Below are positions 43,863 through 52,365 of a DNA stretch of 64,000 nt, piece after piece (within the stretch, counting starts at the first letter, position 1; each line of letters begins with the position of its first letter). The notes under the pieces are model-generated. The model did no database searches. It was not told the origin of the DNA and worked only from the letters and a program-made list of their open reading frames with translations. Location: the NCBI RefSeq assembly GCF_042237075.1, contig NZ_JBCGDC010000002.1, positions 62,001 through 126,000 of the forward strand, given 5' to 3'. A program made the translations under genes and the position numbers. The stretch is from Polymorphospora lycopeni (GTDB lineage Bacteria > Actinomycetota > Actinomycetes > Mycobacteriales > Micromonosporaceae).

Positions 43863-44423
43863 ATGAAGGTGGCGCGGCGGCTACTGCGTAACCTCGCCGG
43901 CAGCCTGGGAATCCTGGGCGCGCTCGGCATCGTCACCGTGGGGCTGCCTGCGATCGACCGCGCCATTCCCGCCGTGCGTCCGGTCGCCGCCGGGGTGCCC
44001 TATCCGGTCGGCGCCGGTGTCACCGTCGTACCGCCGCCCGGTGCCATGGTCGACGTCACGCAGACCCGGCCCTCCGGGGAACGCGGCACCGCCCTGTTCC
44101 TCATCGGCCCGGTCCGCTACGCGATCGTCGTCACCCCCTTCGACGGCGATCTCGCCGCGGCGGCCGCCCGGCTCGAACGGAAGATCACCGAAGTACGCGG
44201 CTACCAGATCACCGGCACCCAGCTCGGTGTCTCCACCGTCGGCGGGCTGCACGGCATCCAGGGCGGCTACATGGCGCCCGGCCGGGGCGGTCGCTACGCC
44301 GTCTTCCTCACCGGCGGACTCTCCATCGAGGTGACGGTCGCCGGCAGCCATCCCGAGTTCGGCGGCCTGGCCGCCGCCGTCGAGGCCAGCACCCGGTCGA
44401 TCACCGTCGTGGAGGCCGCGTGA
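43863..44423 (+). CDS. Hypothetical membrane-anchored or secreted protein, coupled to PrsW
   Basis: 186 aa, ATG start. An Arg-rich N-terminus then a hydrophobic segment (NLAGSLGILGALGIVTVGLPA) gives a signal anchor. The outside domain (~50-186) is beta-rich with blocks GERGTALFLIGPVRYAIVV and VSTVGGLHGIQGGYM. No family recognised. Its TGA overlaps the GTG of the PrsW gene (GTGA), so the two proteins are probably made together; it could be a PrsW substrate or partner, which is inference. Confidence 0.75.
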   Translation: MKVARRLLRNLAGSLGILGALGIVTVGLPAIDRAIPAVRPVAAGVPYPVGAGVTVVPPPGAMVDVTQTRPSGERGTALFLIGPVRYAIVVTPFDGDLAAAAARLERKITEVRGYQITGTQLGVSTVGGLHGIQGGYMAPGRGGRYAVFLTGGLSIEVTVAGSHPEFGGLAAAVEASTRSITVVEAA

Positions 44424-45775
44424 CCCTCGGACCGCCACCGCCCCGCGCCGTCCAGTCCGTCCACCCCGCACCGTCCGGTTTCGACCTCCGGCAGGCCGTA
44501 CCGCTGCCCGCCTTCTGGCTGTTGGTCGTCCTGCTGCTGGCCGGCCTGGTCCGGATCGGCACCCTGCTGTGGGCGGCGTTCACCGAACATCCCGTCGCGA
44601 CCTCGGTCGCCGTCGGGCTGTTCGCCCTCTACGCCGTACCGTTCTGGATCTGCGTACGAGCCCTGGACTACTTCGAACGCGAACCGCCGGTGCTGCTCGT
44701 CGCGGCGTTCGCGTGGGGCGGCCTGGTGGCGACCAGCGCGGCCATCCCCGGCAGCGCCGCCCTGCACAACCTGCTGGCCAAGCTGCACTCCACCGAGTTC
44801 ACCGCCGCCTGGGGAGCGGCGGTGGCCGGCCCGACCGTCGAGGAACTGGTCAAGACCCTCGGCGTCGTCGCGATCGTGCTCGTGGCCCGTACCCAGGTCA
44901 ACAGCGTTCTCGACGGGGTCGTCTACGGCGCCCTGGTCGGGCTCGGTTTCCAGGTCGTCGAAGACGTCATCTACGCCGTGAACGCGGTCGTCATCGCCGG
45001 CCGCGGCGACGAGGTGACCCCGGTGGTGGCCACCTTCTTCGTCCGCGGCTTCCTCGCCGGACTGTGGAGCCACACACTGTTCGGTGCCCTGGCCGGCGCC
45101 GGCATCGGCTACGCCGTCGTCCGGCGGGACCGCTCCCGCCCGGCCCGCTGCGCGATGGCCGGGCTGGCCCTGGCCGGCGCGTGGGCCTGTCACTTCCTGT
45201 GGAACTCGCCGCTGCTCGCCGACGGGCCGGGCACCGGCGGCTTCGGGCTGCTGCTGGTGCTGCTCGCCAAGGGCGTGCCGTCGCTGGTCCTGATCCTGCT
45301 GCTGGTCCGGGTGGCCCGGCACCGCGAGGCCGACTACTACACGGCGCAGCTCGCCGCGCTCGACGATCCACGGATCGCCACGCCCGGCGAGCTGCGCGCG
45401 CTGGCCCTGGGACACCTGCGCGCCGACGCCCGGCGGCACGCGCAGCAGCGGGCCGGCCATCCGGCCCGCACGGCCGTACGGCGGCTACAGCACGCCCAGG
45501 CCCGGCTGGCGGTCGAACTCAGCCGGGCCGGCGCGGCCGTGGCCCGGACGCCCGACGTAGCGGTGCCGGACCCGGCCGGGCTGCCGGCCGCCGTCGACCG
45601 GTGGCGCGCAGAGGTGCTGACCCAGCGTGATCAGCTCCGGGAGTTGGGCCACCCGGAGGCGGTGGCACCCGGACCGGCCCAGGGACCCGGCCGGCGGATC
45701 GGTGCGGCGGTCGGGCTGGCGGTGCTCGTCCTGGCCGTGGCATGGGCGGCCCTCAGCTGGCTCGGCGCCGCCTGA
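44420..45775 (+). CDS. PrsW-family intramembrane metalloprotease
   Basis: 451 aa, GTG start overlapping the upstream stop. About eight membrane helices (residues ~18-310) followed by a ~140-residue cytoplasmic tail and a final helix (AAVGLAVLVLAVAWAALSWL). PrsW catalytic features: EELVK in GPTVEELVKT, FQVVEDVIY, SHTLFGAL and CHFLWNS. PrsW cleaves membrane proteins such as anti-sigma factors in Bacillus. No sigma/anti-sigma pair is adjacent. Confidence 0.9.
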   Translation: MTLGPPPPRAVQSVHPAPSGFDLRQAVPLPAFWLLVVLLLAGLVRIGTLLWAAFTEHPVATSVAVGLFALYAVPFWICVRALDYFEREPPVLLVAAFAWGGLVATSAAIPGSAALHNLLAKLHSTEFTAAWGAAVAGPTVEELVKTLGVVAIVLVARTQVNSVLDGVVYGALVGLGFQVVEDVIYAVNAVVIAGRGDEVTPVVATFFVRGFLAGLWSHTLFGALAGAGIGYAVVRRDRSRPARCAMAGLALAGAWACHFLWNSPLLADGPGTGGFGLLLVLLAKGVPSLVLILLLVRVARHREADYYTAQLAALDDPRIATPGELRALALGHLRADARRHAQQRAGHPARTAVRRLQHAQARLAVELSRAGAAVARTPDVAVPDPAGLPAAVDRWRAEVLTQRDQLRELGHPEAVAPGPAQGPGRRIGAAVGLAVLVLAVAWAALSWLGAA

Positions 45776-45873
45776 CGCCTGCCCAGCCCCCCTGACGCCT
45801 ACCCGGCCCCGCCGGTGCCGCCTGCCCGGCCCCGCCTGGTGCCCGGCCCGGCGGGCGACGCCTGTCGCGGTCG

Positions 45874-46125
45874 TCAGACCGTCACCGGGGGATGACCGCC
45901 GTCGCCGTCGACCACCTCCTCGGGCGTGCCGTCCTCGTCGATGTCGACCATGGTGATGTCGACCTTGCCGTCACCGTCGGTGTCGAACTGGAAGAGGTCC
46001 GCCTTGCCGTCACCGTCGGTGTCCACCACCCAGACGTCGGCCTTGCCGTCGTTGTTGGTGTCCGCCGCCAACAGTTCGATGCGCTCGTCGCCGCGCGTCT
46101 CGACGGTTTCCTGCGGTTCGCTCAT
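45874..46125 (-). CDS. Short calcium-type 13-residue repeat protein
   Basis: 83 aa from the ATG at 46125. After a 20-residue N-terminus (MSEPQETVETRGDERIELLA) come four 13-residue units of the form D-x-[DN]-x-DG-x-x-D (DTNNDGKAD, DTDGDGKAD, DTDGDGKVD, DIDEDGTPE). These resemble calcium-binding DxDxDG loops. No signal peptide, which is unusual for such repeats. Paralogue of the gene at 47860. Function unknown. Confidence 0.78.
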   Translation of the reverse strand: MSEPQETVETRGDERIELLAADTNNDGKADVWVVDTDGDGKADLFQFDTDGDGKVDITMVDIDEDGTPEEVVDGDGGHPPVTV

Positions 46126-46224
46126 CAACGGACCTCCATCAGACGATCTTTCTCGGTACGGATACCCGTTCACGCTAGGGCCCCGTCCTGGCGTACGCGA
46201 CCCGGGCTGCATAGGGTCGCTGGC

Positions 46225-47082
46225 ATGAACGATCGTTTTGTCGTCGTCGGCGCCGGCACCATGGGGCTCGGCATCGCCTACGTCGCCGCCGGCGCCGGCT
46301 TCCACGTCGAACTCGTCGAGGTCGACCGGGACCGGGCCGACGCGGCCATGGCGAAGCTGGGCGGGCTGTGGCAGCGGGCGGTCGAGCGCGGCAAGCTCAC
46401 GGCGGCGCAGGCGGACGCCGGCCGTACCCGGGTGGTGCCGCGCGGCGACCTCGCCGAGGTGGCCGACGGGCCCGACGTGGTCGTCGAGGCCGTGCCCGAA
46501 CGCCTCGACCTCAAGCGGTCGGTGCTCGCCGCCGCCGAGGCCCGGCAGTCCGCGCTGCTCGCCAGCAACACGTCCAGCATCTCCATCGGCAGCCTCGCCG
46601 AGGGGCTGGCCCGGCCCGAACGCTTCGCCGGGCTGCACTTCTTCAACCCGGTCTGGGCGATGACACTGCTGGAGATCGTGGTCGGCCCGGCCACCGCCGA
46701 CGGGACCACCGCGGCTGCCGTCGCGCTCGCCGGCCGGCTCGGCAAGGACCCCGTCGTCGTACGCGACCTGCCCGGCTTCGCCACCTCCCGGCTCGGCGTC
46801 GCCCTCGGGCTGGAGGCGATCCGGATGGTCGCCGACGGGGTCGCCAGCCCGGCCGACATCGACAAGGCGATGGTGCTCGGCTACCGGCACCCGGTCGGCC
46901 CTCTCGAACTCACCGACCTCGTCGGGCTCGACGTACGGCTGGACATCGCGCGCACCCTCCAGCGGGCGTACGGCGACCGGTTCGTCCCGCCCCCGCTGCT
47001 CGTCGAGATGGTCGCCGCCGGCCGGCTGGGCAAGAAGACCGGACAGGGCTTCTACGACTGGGAGAACGGGAGGCGGGCATGA
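46225..47082 (+). CDS. 3-hydroxyacyl-CoA dehydrogenase
   Basis: 285 aa from the ATG at 46225. NAD-binding FVVVGAGTMGLGIAYVAAGAG at the N-terminus, VVEAVPERLDLKR, then SNTSSISI and LHFFNPVWAM with the catalytic His. C-terminal helical domain GPLELTDLVGLDV. Oxidises 3-hydroxyacyl-CoA (beta-oxidation or hydroxybutyryl-CoA metabolism). Its stop overlaps the next ATG (ATGA). Confidence 0.94.
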   Translation: MNDRFVVVGAGTMGLGIAYVAAGAGFHVELVEVDRDRADAAMAKLGGLWQRAVERGKLTAAQADAGRTRVVPRGDLAEVADGPDVVVEAVPERLDLKRSVLAAAEARQSALLASNTSSISIGSLAEGLARPERFAGLHFFNPVWAMTLLEIVVGPATADGTTAAAVALAGRLGKDPVVVRDLPGFATSRLGVALGLEAIRMVADGVASPADIDKAMVLGYRHPVGPLELTDLVGLDVRLDIARTLQRAYGDRFVPPPLLVEMVAAGRLGKKTGQGFYDWENGRRA

Positions 47083-47816
47083 GCATCGCCGTCGAGGAAC
47101 GCGCCGACCGGGTCGTGGTCACCCTGGACCGGCCGGAGAAGCGCAACGCTATCGACGCCGACATGGTCGACGCGCTGCACGGCGTCTGCGCCCGGCTGGA
47201 ACGGGAGCCGAAACCGCTGCTGCTCACCGGCGGCGCCGACGGCGTCTTCGCCGGTGGGGCCGACATCGCGCAACTGCGCGAACGGGGCCGGCTGGACGCG
47301 CTCGCGGCGATCAACGCTGGTGTCTTCGCCCGCATCCGGGCCCTGCCCCTGCCGACCGTCGCCGCCGTCGACGGGCCGGCGCTGGGCGGCGGCGCCGAGC
47401 TGGCGTACGCCTGTGACCTGCGGGTCTGCACGGCCCGGGCGTTCTTCGGCCAGCCCGAGGTACGGCTGGGAATCATGGCCGGCGCCGGGGCGACCCACCG
47501 GCTGCCGGCCCTGGTCGGTGAGGCCCGGGCCAAGGAGATGCTCTTCACCGGCCGGCGGGTGGGTGCCGAGGAGGCGGCCCGGATCGGGCTGGTCAACCTC
47601 GTCGTCGACGAGCCCGGCGAGCTGCTTGCCGCGGCCCACGGCCTGCTCGACGAGATCGTGAAAGGCTCGCCGCTGGCGTTGCGGCTGACCAAGCTCGCCG
47701 TCGACGCGCCGCCGGCCGCCCACCCGCACGTCGACCTGGTCGGTCAGGCGGTGCTCTTCGAAGACGAGGAGAAGCGCCGCCGGATGACCGACTTCCTGGA
47801 ACGGAAAAGCCGGTGA
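47079..47816 (+). CDS. Enoyl-CoA hydratase/isomerase family protein
   Basis: 245 aa, ATG overlapping the dehydrogenase stop. Crotonase fold: VVVTLDRPEKRNAID, CoA-binding FAGGADIAQL, oxyanion loop VDGPALGGGAELAYACD with Glu, then PEVRLGIMAGAGATHRLP with the second Glu. Paired with the dehydrogenase it would complete two steps of beta-oxidation. A hairpin overlaps its stop codon. Confidence 0.93.
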   Translation: MSIAVEERADRVVVTLDRPEKRNAIDADMVDALHGVCARLEREPKPLLLTGGADGVFAGGADIAQLRERGRLDALAAINAGVFARIRALPLPTVAAVDGPALGGGAELAYACDLRVCTARAFFGQPEVRLGIMAGAGATHRLPALVGEARAKEMLFTGRRVGAEEAARIGLVNLVVDEPGELLAAAHGLLDEIVKGSPLALRLTKLAVDAPPAAHPHVDLVGQAVLFEDEEKRRRMTDFLERKSR

Positions 47817-47839
47817 GCCAAAGCTGGCCCACCGGCTTT
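47806..47839. terminator. Terminator overlapping the hydratase stop codon
   Basis: Perfect 10-base arms AAAGCCGGTG / CACCGGCTTT with inner GC pairs; the TGA (47814-47816) sits inside it. A-run on the left and T-run on the right allow use by both convergent genes. Confidence 0.8.
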
Positions 47840-47859
47840 CCGCCGCGTCGTTACGCCGG

Positions 47860-48441
47860 TCAGCTGGCCGCGTACGGGTTGGTGGTCGGGTCGATGTAGT
47901 TGACCTGGTCGGCGACACCGTCGAAGTTGGTGTCGCGGATGACCTGGTCGGTCACACCGTTCTCGTTGGTGTCGGTGGCGACCACGTCGACCCGGCCGTC
48001 GAAGTTGGTGTCCTGCACGACCATGTCCGGCGTGCCGTTGAAGTTGGTGTCGGCGACCACGTGGTCGACGTAGCCGTCGGCGTTGGTGTCGGTGCCGACG
48101 ATGTCGATCATGCCGTCGGCGTTGCTGTCGATACCGACCGCGTCGACCGTGCCGTTGTCGTCGTAGTCACGCAGGATCGTGTCCAGGTGGCCGTCACCGT
48201 CGGTGTCGACCAGGACCGCGTCGGCGTTCCCGTCGCCGTCGAAGTCCTGGGTCACCATGTCGGCGACGCCGTCGCCGTCGGTGTCGGTGATGGTCTCGGT
48301 CGAACCGTCGACGTTCTGGATCACGATGGAGTTGGGCTCGTAGGACAGCGGCTCCTGCCCCGCGTCGGTCTCCGAGCCGAAGCCTTCGGTGTCGGTGGTC
48401 GGCTCTTCGAGGTCGAGGCCCGGGTCGCTGTACTCGCTCAT
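47860..48441 (-). CDS. Ten-copy calcium-type 13-residue repeat protein
   Basis: 193 aa from the ATG at 48441 (AAAGGGC upstream). An acidic N-terminus of ~55 residues, then ten consecutive 13-residue units, D-x-[DN]-x-[DN]-G-x-x-D-x-[VI]-x-x (for example DTDGDGVADMVTQ, DTNFDGRVDVVAT). The later units use Asn in place of Asp at position 3. Such repeats can form a regular solenoid with a metal site per turn. There is no signal peptide or membrane segment. Paralogue of the gene at 45874. Function unknown. Confidence 0.82.
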   Translation of the reverse strand: MSEYSDPGLDLEEPTTDTEGFGSETDAGQEPLSYEPNSIVIQNVDGSTETITDTDGDGVADMVTQDFDGDGNADAVLVDTDGDGHLDTILRDYDDNGTVDAVGIDSNADGMIDIVGTDTNADGYVDHVVADTNFNGTPDMVVQDTNFDGRVDVVATDTNENGVTDQVIRDTNFDGVADQVNYIDPTTNPYAAS

Positions 48442-48542
48442 TGTCTTGCCCTTTCGATCATCATCTCTCGCGGTGTTGATGAAACCGTACGGTGCCCGGA
48501 CCAGCCGAGGAATCACGGAAACGTGCCACTACCGGGTGGCCG

Positions 48543-49892
48543 TCAGTGCCGCAGCGGTACGTCCGCTGCGGCAAGCGCCTTGATGACTTCGGCTGACTCC
48601 GCGAACCCGATGACCAGGGCGGCCTCCGGCGCGAATTCCTTGATCTCCTGTGCCCCGGCGGAGAAATCCACCGGTGGTCCGTCGGCACCCGCGGGCGGAT
48701 CGTAGGTCAGCAGCCGGATCCGGTCCGGCGCCACTCCGGTCCGCTCCAGTTCGGCCCGGACGTTCTCCTGCAACCCCTGGCCGTACGAGTCCTTGCGGGC
48801 CACGATCACGATCCGGTTCGGGCCGTCCCGCAGGATGACGTCGGCCAGCGCCCGCCCCTGGAGGATGTCCGAAGGCGCGGTACGGAAGTAGAGGCCCTTG
48901 TCGTCCACGGTGCTCAGGCCGGCGTCGGTGTTGCACGGCGAGAAGAGGATCAGGCCGGCGGCGACGACGTCGGGCAGTACGGCCCGTGAGATTCCGGAGG
49001 CACCGGCGCCGATGATGACATGGGCACCCTTGGCGACATGCCCCCGAACGGTCTGCCGGGCCTTGTCGACGTTGGTGCCGTCGTCGCCGTCGAGCCACTC
49101 CACGTCCGTGCCGAGCACCCCGTCGGCGGCGTTGATCTCACGGATCGCCAGGGCCGCGCCGGCGGCCAGTGGCGGATAGGCGAGGGCCAGGTCACCGGTG
49201 CGCGGCAGCAGGCCGCCGATCTTCAGCGGAGCGCCGGCCCGCTGGTTCCCGCCGGAGCTTTCCCGCTTCGGCGGCGGCGGCGCGACAGTGCTGGTGGTGG
49301 TTTCGTCGCCGGCACCGATGAACTCCGTCTTGCCGTCGTCGAGTTCGTTGTCCGAACCGAAGTGCACGGTGGCGTAGCTCGCGGTCGACGGCTCCCCGGC
49401 GTCGGTGAATCCGCCCCGCTTCAGCGATACGCCCCTGTACTGGATGTCGGTGCCGGCCCGGGCGAGCTTCAGGCACTCGGCGACGGTGTCGCAGATCTCG
49501 CCGCCGGTGGTGACCCCGTTGATCTGCTTGGCGATCTCGGCCGGGGCGGTCGTGCCGGCGAGCTGGGTGGCGAGCGCACTGATCACGACCGCGTCGTACG
49601 TCTCACCGGAGTAGATGTAGTCGTCGAGGTCGGGGTCGACGGATGCGAGTCGTTCGATGAAGTCGGCGGACAGCGGCGTGAGGGGCTTGGTCCCCTTCAT
49701 GCCGGCCAGGATTCCCGGCTGTCCCTCGAATTCCGTGGCGAACGAATTGATCATATTGCCGTCGGAGCCGTATAGCCTGACCAGGGATTCCGTCGTTTCC
49801 TCGGGCTCGGCCGTACCACAGCCGGTGGCGCCCAACAGGAACGCGGCGCAGACGGCCAGGGCGCCACTGCGCCTGCCGCGTGACACGGGCAT
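48543..49892 (-). CDS. Lipoprotein: circularly permuted branched-chain-amino-acid-type substrate-binding protein
   Basis: 449 aa from the ATG at 49892 (GGGGAGG 8 bases upstream). Signal peptide with lipobox GATGC (Cys25). Residues ~38-195 (VRLYGSDGNM, SADFIERLASVDPDLDDY, SGETYDAVVISALA, GEICDTVAECLKLARAG) match the C-terminal lobe of LivJ-type binding proteins. After a Thr/Pro/Ser linker (~197-222), residues 223-449 (LKIGGLLPRTGDLALAYPP, AIREINAADGVLGTDVEWL, GLYFRTAPSDILQGR, VLIGFAESAEVIKAL-like LVIGFAESAEV) match the N-terminal lobe. The order is thus swapped relative to the family. The frame is open throughout. No permease or ATPase is adjacent. Confidence 0.88.
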   Translation of the reverse strand: MPVSRGRRSGALAVCAAFLLGATGCGTAEPEETTESLVRLYGSDGNMINSFATEFEGQPGILAGMKGTKPLTPLSADFIERLASVDPDLDDYIYSGETYDAVVISALATQLAGTTAPAEIAKQINGVTTGGEICDTVAECLKLARAGTDIQYRGVSLKRGGFTDAGEPSTASYATVHFGSDNELDDGKTEFIGAGDETTTSTVAPPPPKRESSGGNQRAGAPLKIGGLLPRTGDLALAYPPLAAGAALAIREINAADGVLGTDVEWLDGDDGTNVDKARQTVRGHVAKGAHVIIGAGASGISRAVLPDVVAAGLILFSPCNTDAGLSTVDDKGLYFRTAPSDILQGRALADVILRDGPNRIVIVARKDSYGQGLQENVRAELERTGVAPDRIRLLTYDPPAGADGPPVDFSAGAQEIKEFAPEAALVIGFAESAEVIKALAAADVPLRH

Positions 49893-50000
49893 CGGATCGT
49901 CCTCCCCTCGGCGAAGCTCCGTGGGCACACTAGCGTGCCAGCGGCCGGAACTGTGACCGTGGTCGCAGGTCAGCGCTTTACCTGCGGGTAACCTTCCGGC

Positions 50001-50414
50001 GTGGACGCCGACAGTCAACTCGCGGCCGAACTCGCCGCCGCGCCCGGCGCACTCGCCGAGCGGATGGGCATCACGCTGGTCGAACTGACCCCGGAGCGGG
50101 TGGTCGGCTCGATGCCGGTCGAGGGGAACACCCAGCCGATGGGTCTGCTGCACGGCGGGGCGTCGTGCGTCCTCGCCGAGACCCTCGGATCGGTGGGAGC
50201 CGCACTGCACGGCGCCACCATCGGCCGGCCCGCCGTCGTCGGTGTCGACATCAACGCCACCCACCACCGGGCGGTCAGCGCCGGTACGGTCACCGGCGTC
50301 GCCGTCCCGCTCCGCCGTGGCCGCACCGTCTCGACGTACGAGGTGGTCATCAGCGACGACAAGGGGAACCGGGTCTGCACCGCCCGGCTGACCTGTCTCC
50401 ACGTTTCGGCCTGA
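50001..50414 (+). CDS. PaaI-type hot-dog thioesterase
   Basis: 137 aa, GTG start. Single hot-dog domain: MGITLVELTPERVVGSMPV, the active-site loop QPMGLLHGGASCVLAETLGS with the Asn/Gln-Gly-His arrangement, and VGVDINATHHRAV. These hydrolyse small acyl-CoA or aryl-CoA thioesters. The substrate is not predictable. Monocistronic. Confidence 0.92.
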   Translation: MDADSQLAAELAAAPGALAERMGITLVELTPERVVGSMPVEGNTQPMGLLHGGASCVLAETLGSVGAALHGATIGRPAVVGVDINATHHRAVSAGTVTGVAVPLRRGRTVSTYEVVISDDKGNRVCTARLTCLHVSA

Positions 50415-50577
50415 GGCTCACCGTCCGGGAGTGCCGCCTTGACGGTGCGTCATACCCTTCCGCATGTGACTGAGCACGGGCGAAGTCATCGCCCGAGGTG
50501 CCGGAGAGCGGCATCAGCGCGGGCGGGGCAGGTCGAAATCGCCGCTCACGGCGTCGGACATGAAGCGAGGTGACGGC

Positions 50578-50967
50578 GTGACGGAAGTACCCCAGGAGGC
50601 GCTCGACGACGCCGCCAAGGTGCTGCACCTTGCCCTGGACGGCGACACCGACGCCGTCGTCGGCACGCTCGACGCGGTCGTCGACCGGGCCGGCGTGGTC
50701 GGTGCCTACGACGTCGCGTGGTGCCTGGCGGCCTCGATGGTCGGCGACGACCTCCGGCTCGGCCGGTGGACGCTGGAGTTCCCCGACATCGACGAGGCGG
50801 CGTACGACGCCCGCTGGGTCGCCCGTTTCCTCAGCGCGTACGCCAACGGCGACGTCTCGACGGGCGAGGCGCTCTTCGGCGCCGCCCTGGCCGACGGCCA
50901 ACTGCCGGACTGTCTGCTCACCCTGGCCGGCTCGGCGGTCGCCACGCTGCGCAAGCGGGTGGCCTGA
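50578..50967 (+). CDS. Conserved hypothetical protein
   Basis: 129 aa from the GTG at 50578, chosen for GAGGTGA 7 bases upstream; an ATG at 50560 is also in frame. All-helical, acidic, cytosolic, with blocks DDAAKVLHLALDGDTDAVV and YDARWVARFLSAYANGDVSTG. No recognised domain; the composition resembles small actinobacterial helical proteins. Confidence 0.7.
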   Translation: MTEVPQEALDDAAKVLHLALDGDTDAVVGTLDAVVDRAGVVGAYDVAWCLAASMVGDDLRLGRWTLEFPDIDEAAYDARWVARFLSAYANGDVSTGEALFGAALADGQLPDCLLTLAGSAVATLRKRVA

Positions 50968-50998
50968 CGGCGGCCACCCGCGATCGCGCGGCGGTGGA

Positions 50999-51430
50999 TC
51001 AGAACGCGACCTGAACCTCCAGCGGGGTGTACTGGTAGAAGTTGTTCGAGAGCCGCACCCGGAACGGCACCCCGTCACGCACGTTGGTCGCGACCGTGAA
51101 CCAGCCCGACTTGGCCGGGATGTAGGTCCAGTAGTTGCACCCGCTCGTCGTGTTCACGAAGATCACGCAGGCGTTGGTGCCGTACGTGCTGAAGTTGCGG
51201 ATGTTGACGTCGACACAGCGGTTGGTGGTCCGGTAGGTGCCCACCTCGCCACCCCAGGCGCCGATCGAGAACTTCGAGCGGACCGCGCCGCCGTAGCAGG
51301 TGGCCAGCAGCGAGGCCTCGCCGGCTGTGCGGGGGATCGGTTCGGCGTACGCCGGTGGGCTGCCGAGCCCGACCGCGGTGAGAACTGACAGCGTCACGCA
51401 GGCGAGCAGGTGCTTGACCTTCTTGGGCAT
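50999..51430 (-). CDS. Secreted small beta-rich protein
   Basis: 143 aa, ATG start. Signal peptide (KKVKHLLACVTLSVLTAVGLGS, cleaved after AYA), mature ~113 residues with four Cys (LLATCYGG, NRCVDVN, NACVIF, GCNYWT) likely in two disulfides. Many aromatic and Asn/Thr residues suggest a beta-sandwich. No family recognised. Possibly an exported binding or inhibitor protein; this is a guess from size and Cys content. Confidence 0.78.
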   Translation of the reverse strand: MPKKVKHLLACVTLSVLTAVGLGSPPAYAEPIPRTAGEASLLATCYGGAVRSKFSIGAWGGEVGTYRTTNRCVDVNIRNFSTYGTNACVIFVNTTSGCNYWTYIPAKSGWFTVATNVRDGVPFRVRLSNNFYQYTPLEVQVAF

Positions 51431-51618
51431 CCACGTCTCCGGGGTCGAGGGTCACCGTCTGTCATGGACAGACTTCCTGTGGCGACGATCGTAGTTACCG
51501 TGGTCCATGTCCGCTGCCCCGTCGCATGCCCCGGACCCGGCCCGGACGCACCGGCCGGGCGTGGTGCCGACGATGCTCACCCCGGACCGGCGGCCCGGGC
51601 CTGTGGTAGCTGTTGTGC

Positions 51619-52341
51619 ATGTCCGACGCGATCCTCGCCAAGGTGCGCAAACTGCTGGCCAAGGCCGAAGACCCGGCCTGTACGGCCGCCGAGGCGGAGG
51701 CGTTCACCGCCAAGGCCACCGAGTTGATCGCGCGGTACGGCGTCGACCGGGCCCTGCTCGCCGCCCGTGACCCCGCCACCGACCCGGTCGGCGACCGGGT
51801 GCTCGACCTGCTCGCCCCGTACGCCCTCGACAAGGCCGGCCTGCTCGCCGCGGTCGCCACCGCGCTGCGCTGCCGGTGCGTACGCCGCCGGGTCGGCAGC
51901 GGGTTCGCCATGCACCTCTTCGGCTTCGGCAGCGACCTCGAACGCGTCGACCTGCTCTTCACCTCGCTGCTGGTGCAGGCCGCCCACGGGCTGGCCGCCG
52001 CCGACGTACCGGCCGGGGAGCAGCCGGCGGCGTTCCGGCGGTCGTGGCTCGCGGGGTTCGCCGCCGTGGTAGCCGAGCGGCTGCGCGACGCCGAGGCCGC
52101 CGCGGCCGCGTCGACCGTCACCGACTCCGGCCCGTCGGTGGCGCTTGTGCTCGCCGACCGCTCCGACCGGGTGGACCGGCGGATCGCCGAGGTCTATCCC
52201 AGGCTGCGGACCGCCGGCCGGCGCCGTCTTGCCGGCAGCGGCATGAGTCAGGGCGCCGCCGCCGGCCGGGCCGCCGACCTGGGTGGCACCCGGCTGGACC
52301 GGGGGCGGCCGGCACCGCTCGCGGGCCGGCGGCGCGGTTGA
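51619..52341 (+). CDS. DUF2786 domain protein
   Basis: 240 aa from the ATG at 51619. The N-terminal ~40 residues are the DUF2786 signature (ILAKVRKLLAKAEDPACTAAEAEAFTAKATELIARYGVD split as a helix pair). The middle (RVDLLFTSLLVQAAHGLA, FRRSWLAGFA) is the usual continuation; the C-terminal ~40 residues are Arg/Gly-rich. Function unknown; the family also occurs in phages. Confidence 0.88.
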   Translation: MSDAILAKVRKLLAKAEDPACTAAEAEAFTAKATELIARYGVDRALLAARDPATDPVGDRVLDLLAPYALDKAGLLAAVATALRCRCVRRRVGSGFAMHLFGFGSDLERVDLLFTSLLVQAAHGLAAADVPAGEQPAAFRRSWLAGFAAVVAERLRDAEAAAAASTVTDSGPSVALVLADRSDRVDRRIAEVYPRLRTAGRRRLAGSGMSQGAAAGRAADLGGTRLDRGRPAPLAGRRRG

Positions 52342-52365
52342 GACGTCAGCGCTGCGGCAGAGCCG

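Noticed and set aside
48543..49892. Two separate frameshifted binding-protein genes
   Set aside because: The frame is continuous with one signal peptide and one stop, and the linker is in frame, so a single permuted protein is the simpler reading.
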